The translations under genes and the position numbers were made by a program. The notes under the pieces are model-generated. The model worked only from the letters and a program-made list of their open reading frames with translations. It was not told where the DNA came from and searched no databases. Positions 44,737 through 52,961 of a DNA stretch of 59,271 nt are shown here, in pieces. Positions within the stretch are counted from its first letter, which is position 1. Each line of letters begins with the position of its first letter. This stretch comes from Pyrinomonadaceae bacterium (GTDB taxonomy: Bacteria; Acidobacteriota; Blastocatellia; Pyrinomonadales; Pyrinomonadaceae), in NCBI GenBank assembly GCA_021463165.1, contig JAJTWY010000020.1, forward strand, positions 1 to 59,271, written 5' to 3'.

Positions 44737-44814
44737 TCAAGCCACCCGCGCACGACACCTCGACTCCCACCACCAAGCGGCCAAGTAAGCTGTGATCTCT
44801 GTCGTGCGTATCAT
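44737..44814 (-). CDS. trpL: trp leader peptide with three consecutive Trp codons
   Basis: A 25-codon reading frame on the minus strand: ATG ATA CGC ACG ACA ... then GCC GCT TGG TGG TGG GAG TCG AGG TGT CGT ... GCT TGA. Codons 14-16 (44775-44767) are three Trp codons in a row, extremely unlikely by chance in a 25-codon frame placed between a promoter and an intrinsic terminator upstream of trpE. It works as a Trp-tRNA sensor: a ribosome stalled on the Trp codons should block the 1:2 hairpin and allow antitermination. No Shine-Dalgarno precedes the ATG, and the predicted transcription start lies almost at the ATG. Confidence 0.9.
   Translation of the reverse strand: MIRTTEITAYLAAWWWESRCRARVA
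44749..44808 (-). promoter_or_regulatory. trp leader regions 1 and 2 (pause hairpin; antiterminator arm)
   Basis: Region 1, CGCACGACA (44808-44800), is exactly complementary to region 2, TGTCGTGCG (44757-44749), a 9-base stem around the Trp codons. Region 2 shifted slightly, GGTGTCGT (44759-44752), pairs over 8 bases (one G-U) with ACGACGCC of region 3 (44713-44706). The 1:2, 2:3 and 3:4 helices are therefore mutually exclusive, the classical attenuation logic. Confidence 0.82.
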
Positions 44815-44821
44815 TGTCACT

Positions 44822-44850
44822 ATTAAACTTGAACTTGATTATCCTGTCAA
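44822..44850 (-). promoter_or_regulatory. trp operon promoter
   Basis: On the minus strand TTGACA (44850-44845) and TTTAAT (44827-44822) are separated by 17 bases, a near-consensus sigma70-type promoter starting 3 bases after the argS stop codon. The -10 ends 7 bases before the trpL ATG, so transcription should start at about 44815, giving a leaderless trpL message. An alternative -10, GATAAT about 16 bases further upstream, has no good -35. Confidence 0.75.
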
Positions 44851-44852
44851 CC

Positions 44853-46853
44853 TCACATTTTCTCAGGGACCTCGATCCCGAGCGTAGCTAGGGCTTCTGT
44901 CAAGGCTCGGCGTGCCATATCAGCCACCACCACAAGTAGGGCCCGTTGGATCGCATCTGGTTCGGCGATGATCTTGTGGTTGTGATAGAAAAGATTGAAG
45001 GCTTTGGCCAGGTTAAACGCGTATTTGGCGAGGATCGCAGGTTCATTGGCCGAGGCGGCCTGGTGGACGGCTTCGTCGAGACGGGAAGCGAGTGTGGCCA
45101 TTGACCATATGTCTTTCCCGGTTTCGGATGTCAATATCTCGGTAAGTCGTTCAGCGTTCTCCAGCTTTGCACGGCATACTTCTACGCTATCGCCTTTATC
45201 GGCAAGTTTTCGGAAGATGGAATTTGCACGTACGGCCGAGTATTGGCAGAAGCAGCCCGTTTCACCGTCGAACGAGAGCGCTTCCTTGAAGTCGAAGACG
45301 ATAACGGTATTTCGTGTGAATTTAAGTAGAAAATACCTTAAGGCCCCGACCGCAAGTTGATGAGCAATAAGGGCTTTATCCTGGGCAGGGATATCGCTGT
45401 GTCGTGACTCGACCTCCGCCAGGGCATTGGCTTCGAGCCGGTCGATCAGGTCGTCGGCCTTTACGCCGAGACCTTTCCGGCCACTCATCTCGATGAACGT
45501 TCGTTTTTTGTCGTCATCGGTCAGTTCAAATCCGAGTTCCTCGGCGGCCGCCGGCGACAAGGCAACCATTTCATACGAAAGATGTACGCTGGCCTTCTCG
45601 CCACGCTCTGGAGCGATCGCCGCAACTCCTTTTTTTACAACCTCTTGCGGATAAGATTGTCTCGTATCTATGACGTTGTAGATGGTCTCCCCGCCGCCAA
45701 AATGGGGGTGTTGCTCTTCTTCCTGATCGGGAGTTGTGATCCAAACCTCCTTACCATCCGGGTACGCGTGGAAGAGTTTGTAGTTAAAATCAAGACCGAG
45801 GATGCCAAGCTTCCACATCTGATAGGCAATGTCCTTGCCGGTGTAAGTTACTGTGCCGTTTGATCTTACAAGGATCTTGTCGGCTTCGTGGTCGTCGCTG
45901 CCTTCATGCGATTCCCACGGCATAACCCAACATCCTGCGTGGGCTCCGTCATCAACGTAATGGATCACGCCGAGGCGCTTCATCTCATCGAAAGCCTTAT
46001 CCCAGAAATGAAGATGCAGTATCTCGCTCTCGCGAGGAAGCAGGTCGTAACGGATAGACAGGCGTTCCATCGTATCGGTTATGCATTGGACGTTTCGCGT
46101 TGCTACATAATCAGCAAGTTCGGCCGTCACGTTGTTGCCTTCCTCGATCAGATGTAGAACTTCGACCCGTTTTGCTTTCAGAACCTCGTCCGTCTGATAC
46201 TTCTGTCCGACCTGAGCATAGAGGTCCCAGCAGTAGTAATCGAAAGATTTACCTTGGGCTATAAGCTCTTTATCGAGTGTCGTTATCTCGTTCAAATTCA
46301 TGTTGAGCGTGAACATGAATCCGACCACCACATCGGCGACCTGAACTCCAGTGTTATCGATATAGTTTTGTACTTCGACCTGCTTTCCGGTCGCAGTAAG
46401 GATCCTCTGAAACGTATCACCCAGCACCGAATTGCGAACGTGACCGATATGGGCCGCCTTGTTTGGATTGACCGACGTGTGTTCTACGCAGACTTTTGCT
46501 GTATTCGTCCCGCGTGCTGGCAGCGGATCTGCTACAGCATTGTTTAAAAGAAACTGTGTCCGATCGAGGAAGATATTAAGATAGCCGGGCCCGGCGATCT
46601 CGATGCGAGCTACAAAATCGAATTCCTCGAGTTTCTTCTTCAAAACCTCAGCAATGGCTCGCGGATTCTGCTTTTCACCGGTTGATTCCTTGATCTTTTT
46701 GGCGAGTTCGAAGGCGACTGGAAATGCGATATCGCCAAGTTCCGTTTTTGGAGGGGTCTCGACGGCGATCGTATCAGGTTCGACGCCGAATTCTGTGATC
46801 GCAGTTGAGCGAACAGCGTCCCGGAGTGCTTTCTGGATCTCAATAAGTGTCAT
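44853..46853 (-). CDS. argS: Arginyl-tRNA synthetase
   Basis: A 666-residue class I synthetase. The N-terminal Add-1 domain (about 1-110) precedes the HIGH motif in 'EHTSVNPNKAAHIGHVRNSV'. The catalytic core has 'QVEVQNYIDNTGVQVADVVV' and a large insertion. The later part contains KASVHLSYEMVAL and the KMSKS-position substitute MSGRKGLGVKADDL, as is common in ArgRS. The C-terminal DALR anticodon domain contains QYSAVRANSIFRKL. It is larger than the E. coli enzyme (577). The trp promoter begins immediately downstream, so the trp attenuator hairpin may also end argS transcripts. Confidence 0.94.
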   Translation of the reverse strand: MTLIEIQKALRDAVRSTAITEFGVEPDTIAVETPPKTELGDIAFPVAFELAKKIKESTGEKQNPRAIAEVLKKKLEEFDFVARIEIAGPGYLNIFLDRTQFLLNNAVADPLPARGTNTAKVCVEHTSVNPNKAAHIGHVRNSVLGDTFQRILTATGKQVEVQNYIDNTGVQVADVVVGFMFTLNMNLNEITTLDKELIAQGKSFDYYCWDLYAQVGQKYQTDEVLKAKRVEVLHLIEEGNNVTAELADYVATRNVQCITDTMERLSIRYDLLPRESEILHLHFWDKAFDEMKRLGVIHYVDDGAHAGCWVMPWESHEGSDDHEADKILVRSNGTVTYTGKDIAYQMWKLGILGLDFNYKLFHAYPDGKEVWITTPDQEEEQHPHFGGGETIYNVIDTRQSYPQEVVKKGVAAIAPERGEKASVHLSYEMVALSPAAAEELGFELTDDDKKRTFIEMSGRKGLGVKADDLIDRLEANALAEVESRHSDIPAQDKALIAHQLAVGALRYFLLKFTRNTVIVFDFKEALSFDGETGCFCQYSAVRANSIFRKLADKGDSVEVCRAKLENAERLTEILTSETGKDIWSMATLASRLDEAVHQAASANEPAILAKYAFNLAKAFNLFYHNHKIIAEPDAIQRALLVVVADMARRALTEALATLGIEVPEKM

Positions 46854-47117
46854 TTAGGCCTCGGTCACATGAGCAAACGGAAATTATAGTTGTTCGATGT
46901 ACGCATTAGCAATCAATTGGGGGGCTCCGATTTCATTTGCGGGTCGAAAGGGATACCGAATTCAAAAAGAGATCTCTTGCCTCATTTAATTACCTTTTTG
47001 GCCCGATCTTCTGCGGCCGGTTCGATTTTCGCCGGGGAATTCGCAAAAGCCCCCGCAAGGGTAAACTTTAGCTTTTGGCCCAAAAGCGTTAGAATCAAAG
47101 GCTTACGACTTACTCCG

Positions 47118-47699
47118 ATGGCAAAGAAGATCAAGAGAAATATCGATCTGGCGAAGGTCGCTGAGGGCGTCAGGCTAATGCTTGAGGGCTTGGGTGAAGA
47201 TCCGGATCGCGACGGGCTAAAGAAGACGCCGGAACGAGTAGCGGAATTTTACGCGGAGCTGACCGAAGGTATGTGGATCGACGCTGAGACGCATATCGTT
47301 CCATTGCCCGGGGACAGCCATGACGAAATGGTTTTGGTCAAGGATATTTCGATCGCTTCGGTTTGCGAACACCATCTGGCTCCGTTCGTGGGGAAGTGCC
47401 ATATAGCGTATATCCCGAAAAACGGCAGGATCATCGGCCTGTCAAAACTCGCACGTATTGCGGAGGTCTTTGCCCGGCGCCTGCAGGTTCAGGAACGGTT
47501 GACGCAGGAAATAGCACGGACCTTGTACGATAGCCTTGACCCAATCGGCGTTATGGTGGTCATCGAGGCAGAGCATACATGTATGACCTTGCGAGGAGTC
47601 CGCAAGCCCGGGTCGACGACTATTACGTCGGCGGTTCTGGGCGGCTTTAGGAAGGATCCGCGAACGCGTGCCGAAGCAATGTCATTGATAAAAGGATAG
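47118..47699 (+). CDS. folE: GTP cyclohydrolase I
   Basis: A 193-residue FolE, converting GTP to dihydroneopterin triphosphate. The start ATG 47118 gives the usual N terminus (MAKKIKRNID...); the open frame further upstream is not family-like. Zinc ligands are Cys83 and His86 in SVCEHHLAPF and Cys155 in AEHTCMTLRG. 'KNGRIIGLSKLARIAEVFAR' and VRKPGSTTITSA are also conserved. The 264-base gap to the divergent argS gene holds no other gene that I can support. An M28 peptidase gene starts 5 bases after the stop codon. Confidence 0.95.
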   Translation: MAKKIKRNIDLAKVAEGVRLMLEGLGEDPDRDGLKKTPERVAEFYAELTEGMWIDAETHIVPLPGDSHDEMVLVKDISIASVCEHHLAPFVGKCHIAYIPKNGRIIGLSKLARIAEVFARRLQVQERLTQEIARTLYDSLDPIGVMVVIEAEHTCMTLRGVRKPGSTTITSAVLGGFRKDPRTRAEAMSLIKG

Positions 47700-47704
47700 A
47701 AGAG

Positions 47705-49369
47705 ATGAAAAGAGTTTTCGCCTTAGTTCTAGTTACATCCTTTGTTACGTCCATTTCGGTCGGGCAGGATATGTCGGCAAGATTTGATGAGGCAAAGATG
47801 CGGGAGCGTGTTAAGCGGCTCTCAATGGATGATTTTGAGGGCCGCGGGCCGGGTACGGCGGGCGGAAAACGCGCGGCTCAATACCTCGTAGATCAGTTGA
47901 AGTCGTCTGGCGTAAAGCCCGGCAATAAAACGAGTTATATCCAGAATGTGAAGCTTGTCGGTGTCAAAGCGGATCCGGGGACGCGGCTCGTTGCCAACAC
48001 ACCGAACGGACAGGCGAGCGATAGCTTTAAGTTTGGCGATGATTTTGTCGCGACGACCGGCGCCCAGTCGAAAGAGGTTGCCGTCAACGCTGAGGTTATC
48101 TTTGTCGGCTATGGAATCGATGCTCCTCTTTATAATTGGAACGATTACAAGGGTGACGCGGGGCAGTATAAGGGCAAGGTGCTGATGATACTTGTCAACG
48201 ACCCTCCGGCGACCGCTGCCGAGCCTAACCTATTCGGCGGAAAGGCGTTAACCTACTTCGGACGCTGGACCTACAAGTATGAGGAAGCGGCTAGAAGGGG
48301 AGCCGCGGGGGTTATTCTCGTTCACACGAATGAGTCTGCCGGTTACGGTTGGAACGTTGTCCGTACGTCGAACGGGAATTGGCGATACGAGATCGCCCGC
48401 TCGAAAGCGGATAAGACGCCGTTCCTTCAATATCGCGCGTGGATGACCAACGACGCGGCGACTCGACTCGCCAAACTCGGCAATGTGGACCTCGAAAAGC
48501 TCAAACAGCTGGCAAAGGACCGTGATTTTAGGCCGGTGAATCTGGGGGTCACCGCAGATCTGAACCTAAAGAGCGAGCTTACCACGTTTGACTCACCAAA
48601 TGTCGTTGGAAGGATCGAAGGCAGCGACCCAAGGCTGAAGAGTGAATACGCGGTCATTACGGGACACTGGGATCATCTCGGCATTGGTGAAGCTGATGCC
48701 AGTGGCGACAAGATCTACAATGGTGCATACGACAATGCTTCCGGCTTGGCGGCGATTCTTGGCATCGCGGATGCGATAACGAGGCTCCCAAAGGCTGAAC
48801 GGCCGAGACGTTCGATCTACATACTTTTCCCGACTGCCGAGGAGCAGGGCCTGCTCGGTGCAGAGTACTTTTCACGATTTCCGCTCATTCCACTCAACCG
48901 GATAGCAGGGAATGTAAATATCGACGGGGTCAATTTCTTTGGGAAAACACGTGATTTTTCTGCGTTGGGTTCCGAACGATCTACGCTCGGTGAGATCGTC
49001 CAAGCCGTTGCCAACGAGCGAAAAATGACCCTCGAAGGCGATATGCTGCCGGAACAAGGGTTTTTCTTCCGCTCAGACCATTTTCCGTTTGCCAAGGTTG
49101 GGGTTCCGGCGGTGAGCCTGCGGCATGGGGACGATTTTATCGAGCCGCTGACTGGCGAAGCTTTGAATTTCTTTCGTAACTACAACGCGAAATATTATCA
49201 CCAGCCGTCCGATCAGTATTACGATTGGTGGGACGCATCGGCAATGGTCCAGAATGCCGAACTCGGCCTTGCGATCGGATTGAAGATAGCAAATTCCCGG
49301 ACCATGCCGCGGTATAAGGATTCAGACGAGTTTTCGGTGCCCGACAAAAAGCGCTTCGGCAAGAAATAG
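47705..49369 (+). CDS. Secreted M28-family zinc aminopeptidase with PA domain
   Basis: A 554-residue exported peptidase. The signal peptide reads about MKRVFALVLVTSFVTSISVG. A PA (protease-associated) insert at about 100-240 contains 'EVIFVGYGIDAPLYNWNDYK' and GAAGVILVHT. The M28 core shows the di-zinc ligands: GHWDHLG (His, Asp-type), 'KIYNGAYDNASGLAAILGIA' (Asp), FPTAEEQGLLGAEY (Glu-Glu), NVNIDGVN (Asp) and the late YYHQPSDQYYDWWD (His). It is of the PDZ-less Aps/YwaD-like type that removes N-terminal residues from extracellular peptides. It starts 5 bases after folE with AGAAGAG upstream, so it is co-transcribed with folE and possibly metG. Confidence 0.9.
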   Translation: MKRVFALVLVTSFVTSISVGQDMSARFDEAKMRERVKRLSMDDFEGRGPGTAGGKRAAQYLVDQLKSSGVKPGNKTSYIQNVKLVGVKADPGTRLVANTPNGQASDSFKFGDDFVATTGAQSKEVAVNAEVIFVGYGIDAPLYNWNDYKGDAGQYKGKVLMILVNDPPATAAEPNLFGGKALTYFGRWTYKYEEAARRGAAGVILVHTNESAGYGWNVVRTSNGNWRYEIARSKADKTPFLQYRAWMTNDAATRLAKLGNVDLEKLKQLAKDRDFRPVNLGVTADLNLKSELTTFDSPNVVGRIEGSDPRLKSEYAVITGHWDHLGIGEADASGDKIYNGAYDNASGLAAILGIADAITRLPKAERPRRSIYILFPTAEEQGLLGAEYFSRFPLIPLNRIAGNVNIDGVNFFGKTRDFSALGSERSTLGEIVQAVANERKMTLEGDMLPEQGFFFRSDHFPFAKVGVPAVSLRHGDDFIEPLTGEALNFFRNYNAKYYHQPSDQYYDWWDASAMVQNAELGLAIGLKIANSRTMPRYKDSDEFSVPDKKRFGKK

Positions 49370-49375
49370 ATATTG

Positions 49376-51487
49376 ATGAGTAAAACTTTCTATATAACTA
49401 CTCCAATCTACTACGCCAATAGTCTTCCGCACCTTGGGCATTTATATACGACGATCGTTGCGGACGCGATACGACGATATAAGCGACAGCTTGGGTTTGA
49501 TACCTATTTTCTGACCGGCACGGATGAGCACGGCATCAATATCCAACGTGCGGCGGAGAAGAACGGGCGGACAAACCAGGAACAGGTCGATTACATCTCG
49601 GGTGAACTGAAGAGGATGTTTCGCGATTTCGGCCTGAATACTGAGAATGGCGGGTACGACATTTTCATGCGGACGAGCGAGCCCTTCCATTACGAAGGCG
49701 TACAGCATCTATGGCGCGAGATCTGCAAACGGAAGACCCCGAAAGGTAACGATCCGATCTATAAAGGCTTTTACGAAGGCTGGTTCTGCGCTCCGTGTGC
49801 CGCCTTCAAGACTGAAGACGAATATTACGCGCCGGAGGGCTCCGAAAACCCTAACTGTCTAATTCACGAACGACCGCTCGATAAGGTTGCAGAGGAAAGC
49901 TATTTTTTCCGGTTGTCCGACTATGACGAGTTTCTAATCGACCTGATAGAGAATACGCCGGGCTTGGTTCGGCCCGAGGCCCGTAAGAATGAAGTATTGT
50001 CGTTCGTACGCGGTGGCCTTCAGGATCTTTCGATCAGCCGTCAAAAAGCATCGGTTTCCTGGGGGATCCCGGTCCCGGAGGATGAGAACCATGTGATGTA
50101 CGTCTGGATGGACGCTCTGGCAAATTACATCACAGCACTTGGTTATGGTAACGCCGAAAAAGCGGCAGTCGGATTTGAGAAATACTGGCAGAATGTTGTG
50201 CATTTGGTCGGGAAGGACATTTTGCGGTTTCACACTGTTTACTGGTTCTCGTTCCTGCATGCCGCCGACCTATCGCTGCCAAAGACCGTTTTTGCCCACG
50301 GCATGTGGTTGGATGCTGATGGTCGAAAGATGGGCAAGACAATGGGTAACGTCATTGAAGTTGATGTATTACATGAGCATTTTCAGGTTGATGCGATCCG
50401 TTATTTTGTGCTCCGCGATATGGTCTTCGGCCAGGACGGACGATTCGGCTACGAAAACCTGATCGACCGTGCCAACGCCGACCTGGCAAGCGGTCTCGGA
50501 AACCTCGCAAGCCGAACATTCTCGATGATCACCAAGTACCGCGACGGTTTGATCCCGAGCGGAAAGATAGCTGAGGGAAATTACCTCAACGCCAAACGGG
50601 CCGGTGTCAGCCCTGACGATCTGGAGCTTGCGTCTGTTGTCGAGCACGCGAGGGACGCGTTTATTCGAAGGTTCGATAATTTTGAGTTCAGCCAGGCTCT
50701 CGAAACTCTCTGGTCGGTCATCGCCCGCGTGGACAAGCTGATCTCTGATTCAAAACCTTGGGAATTGATCAAGGATGAGAATCAGGCCGAAACTCTTAAT
50801 GCGGTCCTCTATCGGGCATGTGAAACGCTTAGGTGGCTGTGCATCCAGCTTTATCCGGTCATGCCTGAAGCGTCGGAGAAGATCTACAGCCAACTCGGGC
50901 TCCGCGACGACATCACGACCCACAGCCCGGCTACGCTAACATGGGGTGAACTCGCCGCCGGTACCAGGATCGGGGAAATTGTTGGCGTTTTTCCGCGGAT
51001 AGACAGGAACAAAGTTATGAGCCAAATCAGTGAACAGAAAGAAGCGAACGGTGAACCGGTCATGGCCGCGCCCGTACCACCACAGAGAGAAACTGCGGCG
51101 GTCGCGGCCGCGGTTCCAAGGAATAGCGATGAGCCATCAGCCGACGAAGCTTTTATCACGATCGATGATTTCCTAAAAGTCGATCTCCGGGTTGGCGAAA
51201 TAAAGGTCGCGGAACGCATACCGAATGCCGACAAGCTGCTTCGCTTTGAGATCGACCTTGGTGAAGCCGAACACCGTCAGATCCTCGCCGGCCTCGCCGA
51301 ATACTACGATCCCGAACCGCTGATCGGCCGCAAGGTCGTCGTCGTTGCGAACCTAAAACCCCGAAAAATGAGAGGGCTCGAATCTCAAGGTATGATCTGC
51401 GCGGCCTCGCTCGAGGATAGTTCGGGGCCGAAGCCTGCGCTTGCGGCGTTTATCGAGGATGTGGAAATCGGTGCACGACTTAAATAG
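49376..51487 (+). CDS. metG: Methionyl-tRNA synthetase with C-terminal tRNA-binding domain
   Basis: A 703-residue MetRS. The start ATG 49376 gives 'MSKTFYITTPIYYANSLPHL', with HLGH at 19-22 as the HIGH motif. The zinc-type knuckle is CAPCAAF with a later NCLIHERP. The KMSKS loop reads KMGKT at 318-322 (DGRKMGKTMGNVI). The anticodon domain contains 'FEFSQALETLWSVIARVDKL'. A Pro/Ala-rich linker (about 560-600) leads to a Trbp111/OB-fold tRNA-binding domain: 'ITIDDFLKVDLRVGEIKVAE' and LKPRKMRGLESQGMI. No Shine-Dalgarno; it starts 6 bases after the M28 stop codon. tatD follows. Confidence 0.95.
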   Translation: MSKTFYITTPIYYANSLPHLGHLYTTIVADAIRRYKRQLGFDTYFLTGTDEHGINIQRAAEKNGRTNQEQVDYISGELKRMFRDFGLNTENGGYDIFMRTSEPFHYEGVQHLWREICKRKTPKGNDPIYKGFYEGWFCAPCAAFKTEDEYYAPEGSENPNCLIHERPLDKVAEESYFFRLSDYDEFLIDLIENTPGLVRPEARKNEVLSFVRGGLQDLSISRQKASVSWGIPVPEDENHVMYVWMDALANYITALGYGNAEKAAVGFEKYWQNVVHLVGKDILRFHTVYWFSFLHAADLSLPKTVFAHGMWLDADGRKMGKTMGNVIEVDVLHEHFQVDAIRYFVLRDMVFGQDGRFGYENLIDRANADLASGLGNLASRTFSMITKYRDGLIPSGKIAEGNYLNAKRAGVSPDDLELASVVEHARDAFIRRFDNFEFSQALETLWSVIARVDKLISDSKPWELIKDENQAETLNAVLYRACETLRWLCIQLYPVMPEASEKIYSQLGLRDDITTHSPATLTWGELAAGTRIGEIVGVFPRIDRNKVMSQISEQKEANGEPVMAAPVPPQRETAAVAAAVPRNSDEPSADEAFITIDDFLKVDLRVGEIKVAERIPNADKLLRFEIDLGEAEHRQILAGLAEYYDPEPLIGRKVVVVANLKPRKMRGLESQGMICAASLEDSSGPKPALAAFIEDVEIGARLK

Positions 51488-51529
51488 TCGTTGATCTAGG
51501 TTAATATTGCGTCGGAATTTGCGTGAAAA

Positions 51530-52351
51530 ATGATCTTGATCGATTCACATTGCCACATTGACAGTTCACAGTTCGATGAGGACCGCGATGCGGTCGTCCA
51601 GAGGGCCAGGGATTCGGGCGTCGGTGTGATGTTGTGTGTGGGAACCGGTGATCCGCATAAGGGCGAAGTTGCAAAGGCGGTTGAGGTCGCGGAACGTTTT
51701 GATGGGGTTTTTGCCAGTGTCGGGGTGCATCCGCACGATGCGAAGTTGTATGACGACGCTGCGGAAAAGCACTTGATCGAACTGACGAAAAACGAGAAGG
51801 TGATCGCCTGGGGCGAGATCGGGCTGGATTACTACTACGACCATTCACCACGGCATGTCCAGCGTGAGGTTTTTCGTCGGCAGATCAGAACGGCCAGATC
51901 GCTCGGGTTGCCGATAATTGTTCACAGTCGCGACGCGAATGATGATACGGTCGAAATACTGACTGAAGAATATTCAACCACTGATCTCCGTGGCCCGGTT
52001 CCGCCCGGGGTAATGCACTGCTTTGGAGGAACGGCTCAGATGGCGAAGGATCTGATGGATGTCGGGTTCTATATTTCGTTTGCCGGGAACGTGACGTTCA
52101 AGAAGGCTGAGAATTTGCGTGACGCAGCCCGTGTCGTACCTATCGAAAGGCTGCTTGTCGAGACCGACTGTCCCTTTCTGACGCCCGTCCCGCTTCGTGG
52201 GAGGCTTAACGAACCGAGCTTTGTTGTTCATACCGCTCGTTTTCTGGCGGAGTTTTACGGCATCGATCTCGACCGCCTGGCGAAACAAACGACGCAAAAT
52301 TTTCTTGACCTGTTTAGGATCGATCCATCCGCGATGCGAGCGGACCATTAG
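51530..52351 (+). CDS. tatD: TatD-family metal-dependent hydrolase/DNase
   Basis: A 273-residue TIM-barrel metallohydrolase. Metal ligands are in DSHCHID (His7, His9), AWGEIGLDYYYDHSP (Glu), IIVHSRDANDDT (His), GVMHCFGG (His) and LLVETDCPFLTPVPLRG (Asp). TatD proteins have 3'-5' exonuclease or related DNase activity and may take part in DNA repair. It follows metG by 42 bases, a common pairing in bacteria. No Shine-Dalgarno precedes the ATG. Confidence 0.93.
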   Translation: MILIDSHCHIDSSQFDEDRDAVVQRARDSGVGVMLCVGTGDPHKGEVAKAVEVAERFDGVFASVGVHPHDAKLYDDAAEKHLIELTKNEKVIAWGEIGLDYYYDHSPRHVQREVFRRQIRTARSLGLPIIVHSRDANDDTVEILTEEYSTTDLRGPVPPGVMHCFGGTAQMAKDLMDVGFYISFAGNVTFKKAENLRDAARVVPIERLLVETDCPFLTPVPLRGRLNEPSFVVHTARFLAEFYGIDLDRLAKQTTQNFLDLFRIDPSAMRADH

Positions 52352-52429
52352 GACTTACGGTGTTGTCAGACGATCGGTGCTTGCTTACTTAACTCGGGCG
52401 GCGTGGCGTCACTGAGGTAAAATATTCGT

Positions 52430-52921
52430 ATGGCTAAAGAAAACTCATTTGACATAGTTTCTAAGACAGATTACGCCGAGGTCACCAACGCACTTAATCA
52501 AACAGCAAAAGAGATCTCGCAGCGTTTTGATTTCAAGGGAAGCAAAGCGGCGGCCGTACTGGTTGTCAAGGATTTGCAGCTAACGGCTGAAGATGATACG
52601 CGGTTAAGGAATATGAACGACATCCTTCAATCAAAACTCCTTAAGCGCGGCATTTCATTGAAAGCCCTCGACTATCAGAAGGTCGAGCCGGCTGCCGGTG
52701 GTACGGTACGTCAACTGGTGAAGATCCAGCAGGGAATCCCGACTGACAAGGCTAAAGAGGTGGTCCGTTTTATCAAAGACAACAAGTTCAAGGTCCAGGC
52801 ATCGATCCAGGGCGAGACCGTGCGTGTTTCGGGGAAAGATCGTGACACACTGCAGCAGGTCATTGCTGCCTTGAAGGCAAAGGATTTCGGGATCGATATG
52901 CAGTTTGATAATTATCGGTAA
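52430..52921 (+). CDS. yajQ: YajQ-family nucleotide-binding protein
   Basis: A 163-residue protein of the UPF0234/DUF520 family with two ferredoxin-like RNP-type folds: 'SFDIVSKTDYAEVTNALNQT' AKEISQRFDFKGSKA in the first, then KAKEVVRFIKDNKFKVQASIQGETVRVSGKDRDTLQQ in the second. YajQ of Xanthomonas binds cyclic di-GMP; in other bacteria it binds nucleic acid or tRNA. TAAAAT (52418-52423) lies 6 bases before the ATG, suggesting a leaderless message, although GAGG overlaps it. Confidence 0.94.
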   Translation: MAKENSFDIVSKTDYAEVTNALNQTAKEISQRFDFKGSKAAAVLVVKDLQLTAEDDTRLRNMNDILQSKLLKRGISLKALDYQKVEPAAGGTVRQLVKIQQGIPTDKAKEVVRFIKDNKFKVQASIQGETVRVSGKDRDTLQQVIAALKAKDFGIDMQFDNYR

Positions 52922-52961
52922 AGAAGTTTGATTGCGAAATACGCGATATTGCGAAAGATCT

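Noticed and set aside
44653..44852. T-box riboswitch or TRAP binding site upstream of trpE
   Set aside because: No T-box core sequence or specifier loop, and no series of G/UAG triplets; the Trp-codon leader explains the structure.
46890..47117. Long upstream extension of folE
   Set aside because: FolE homologues begin near MAKKIKRNID; the extension has no recognisable sequence and crosses the argS-folE promoter region.
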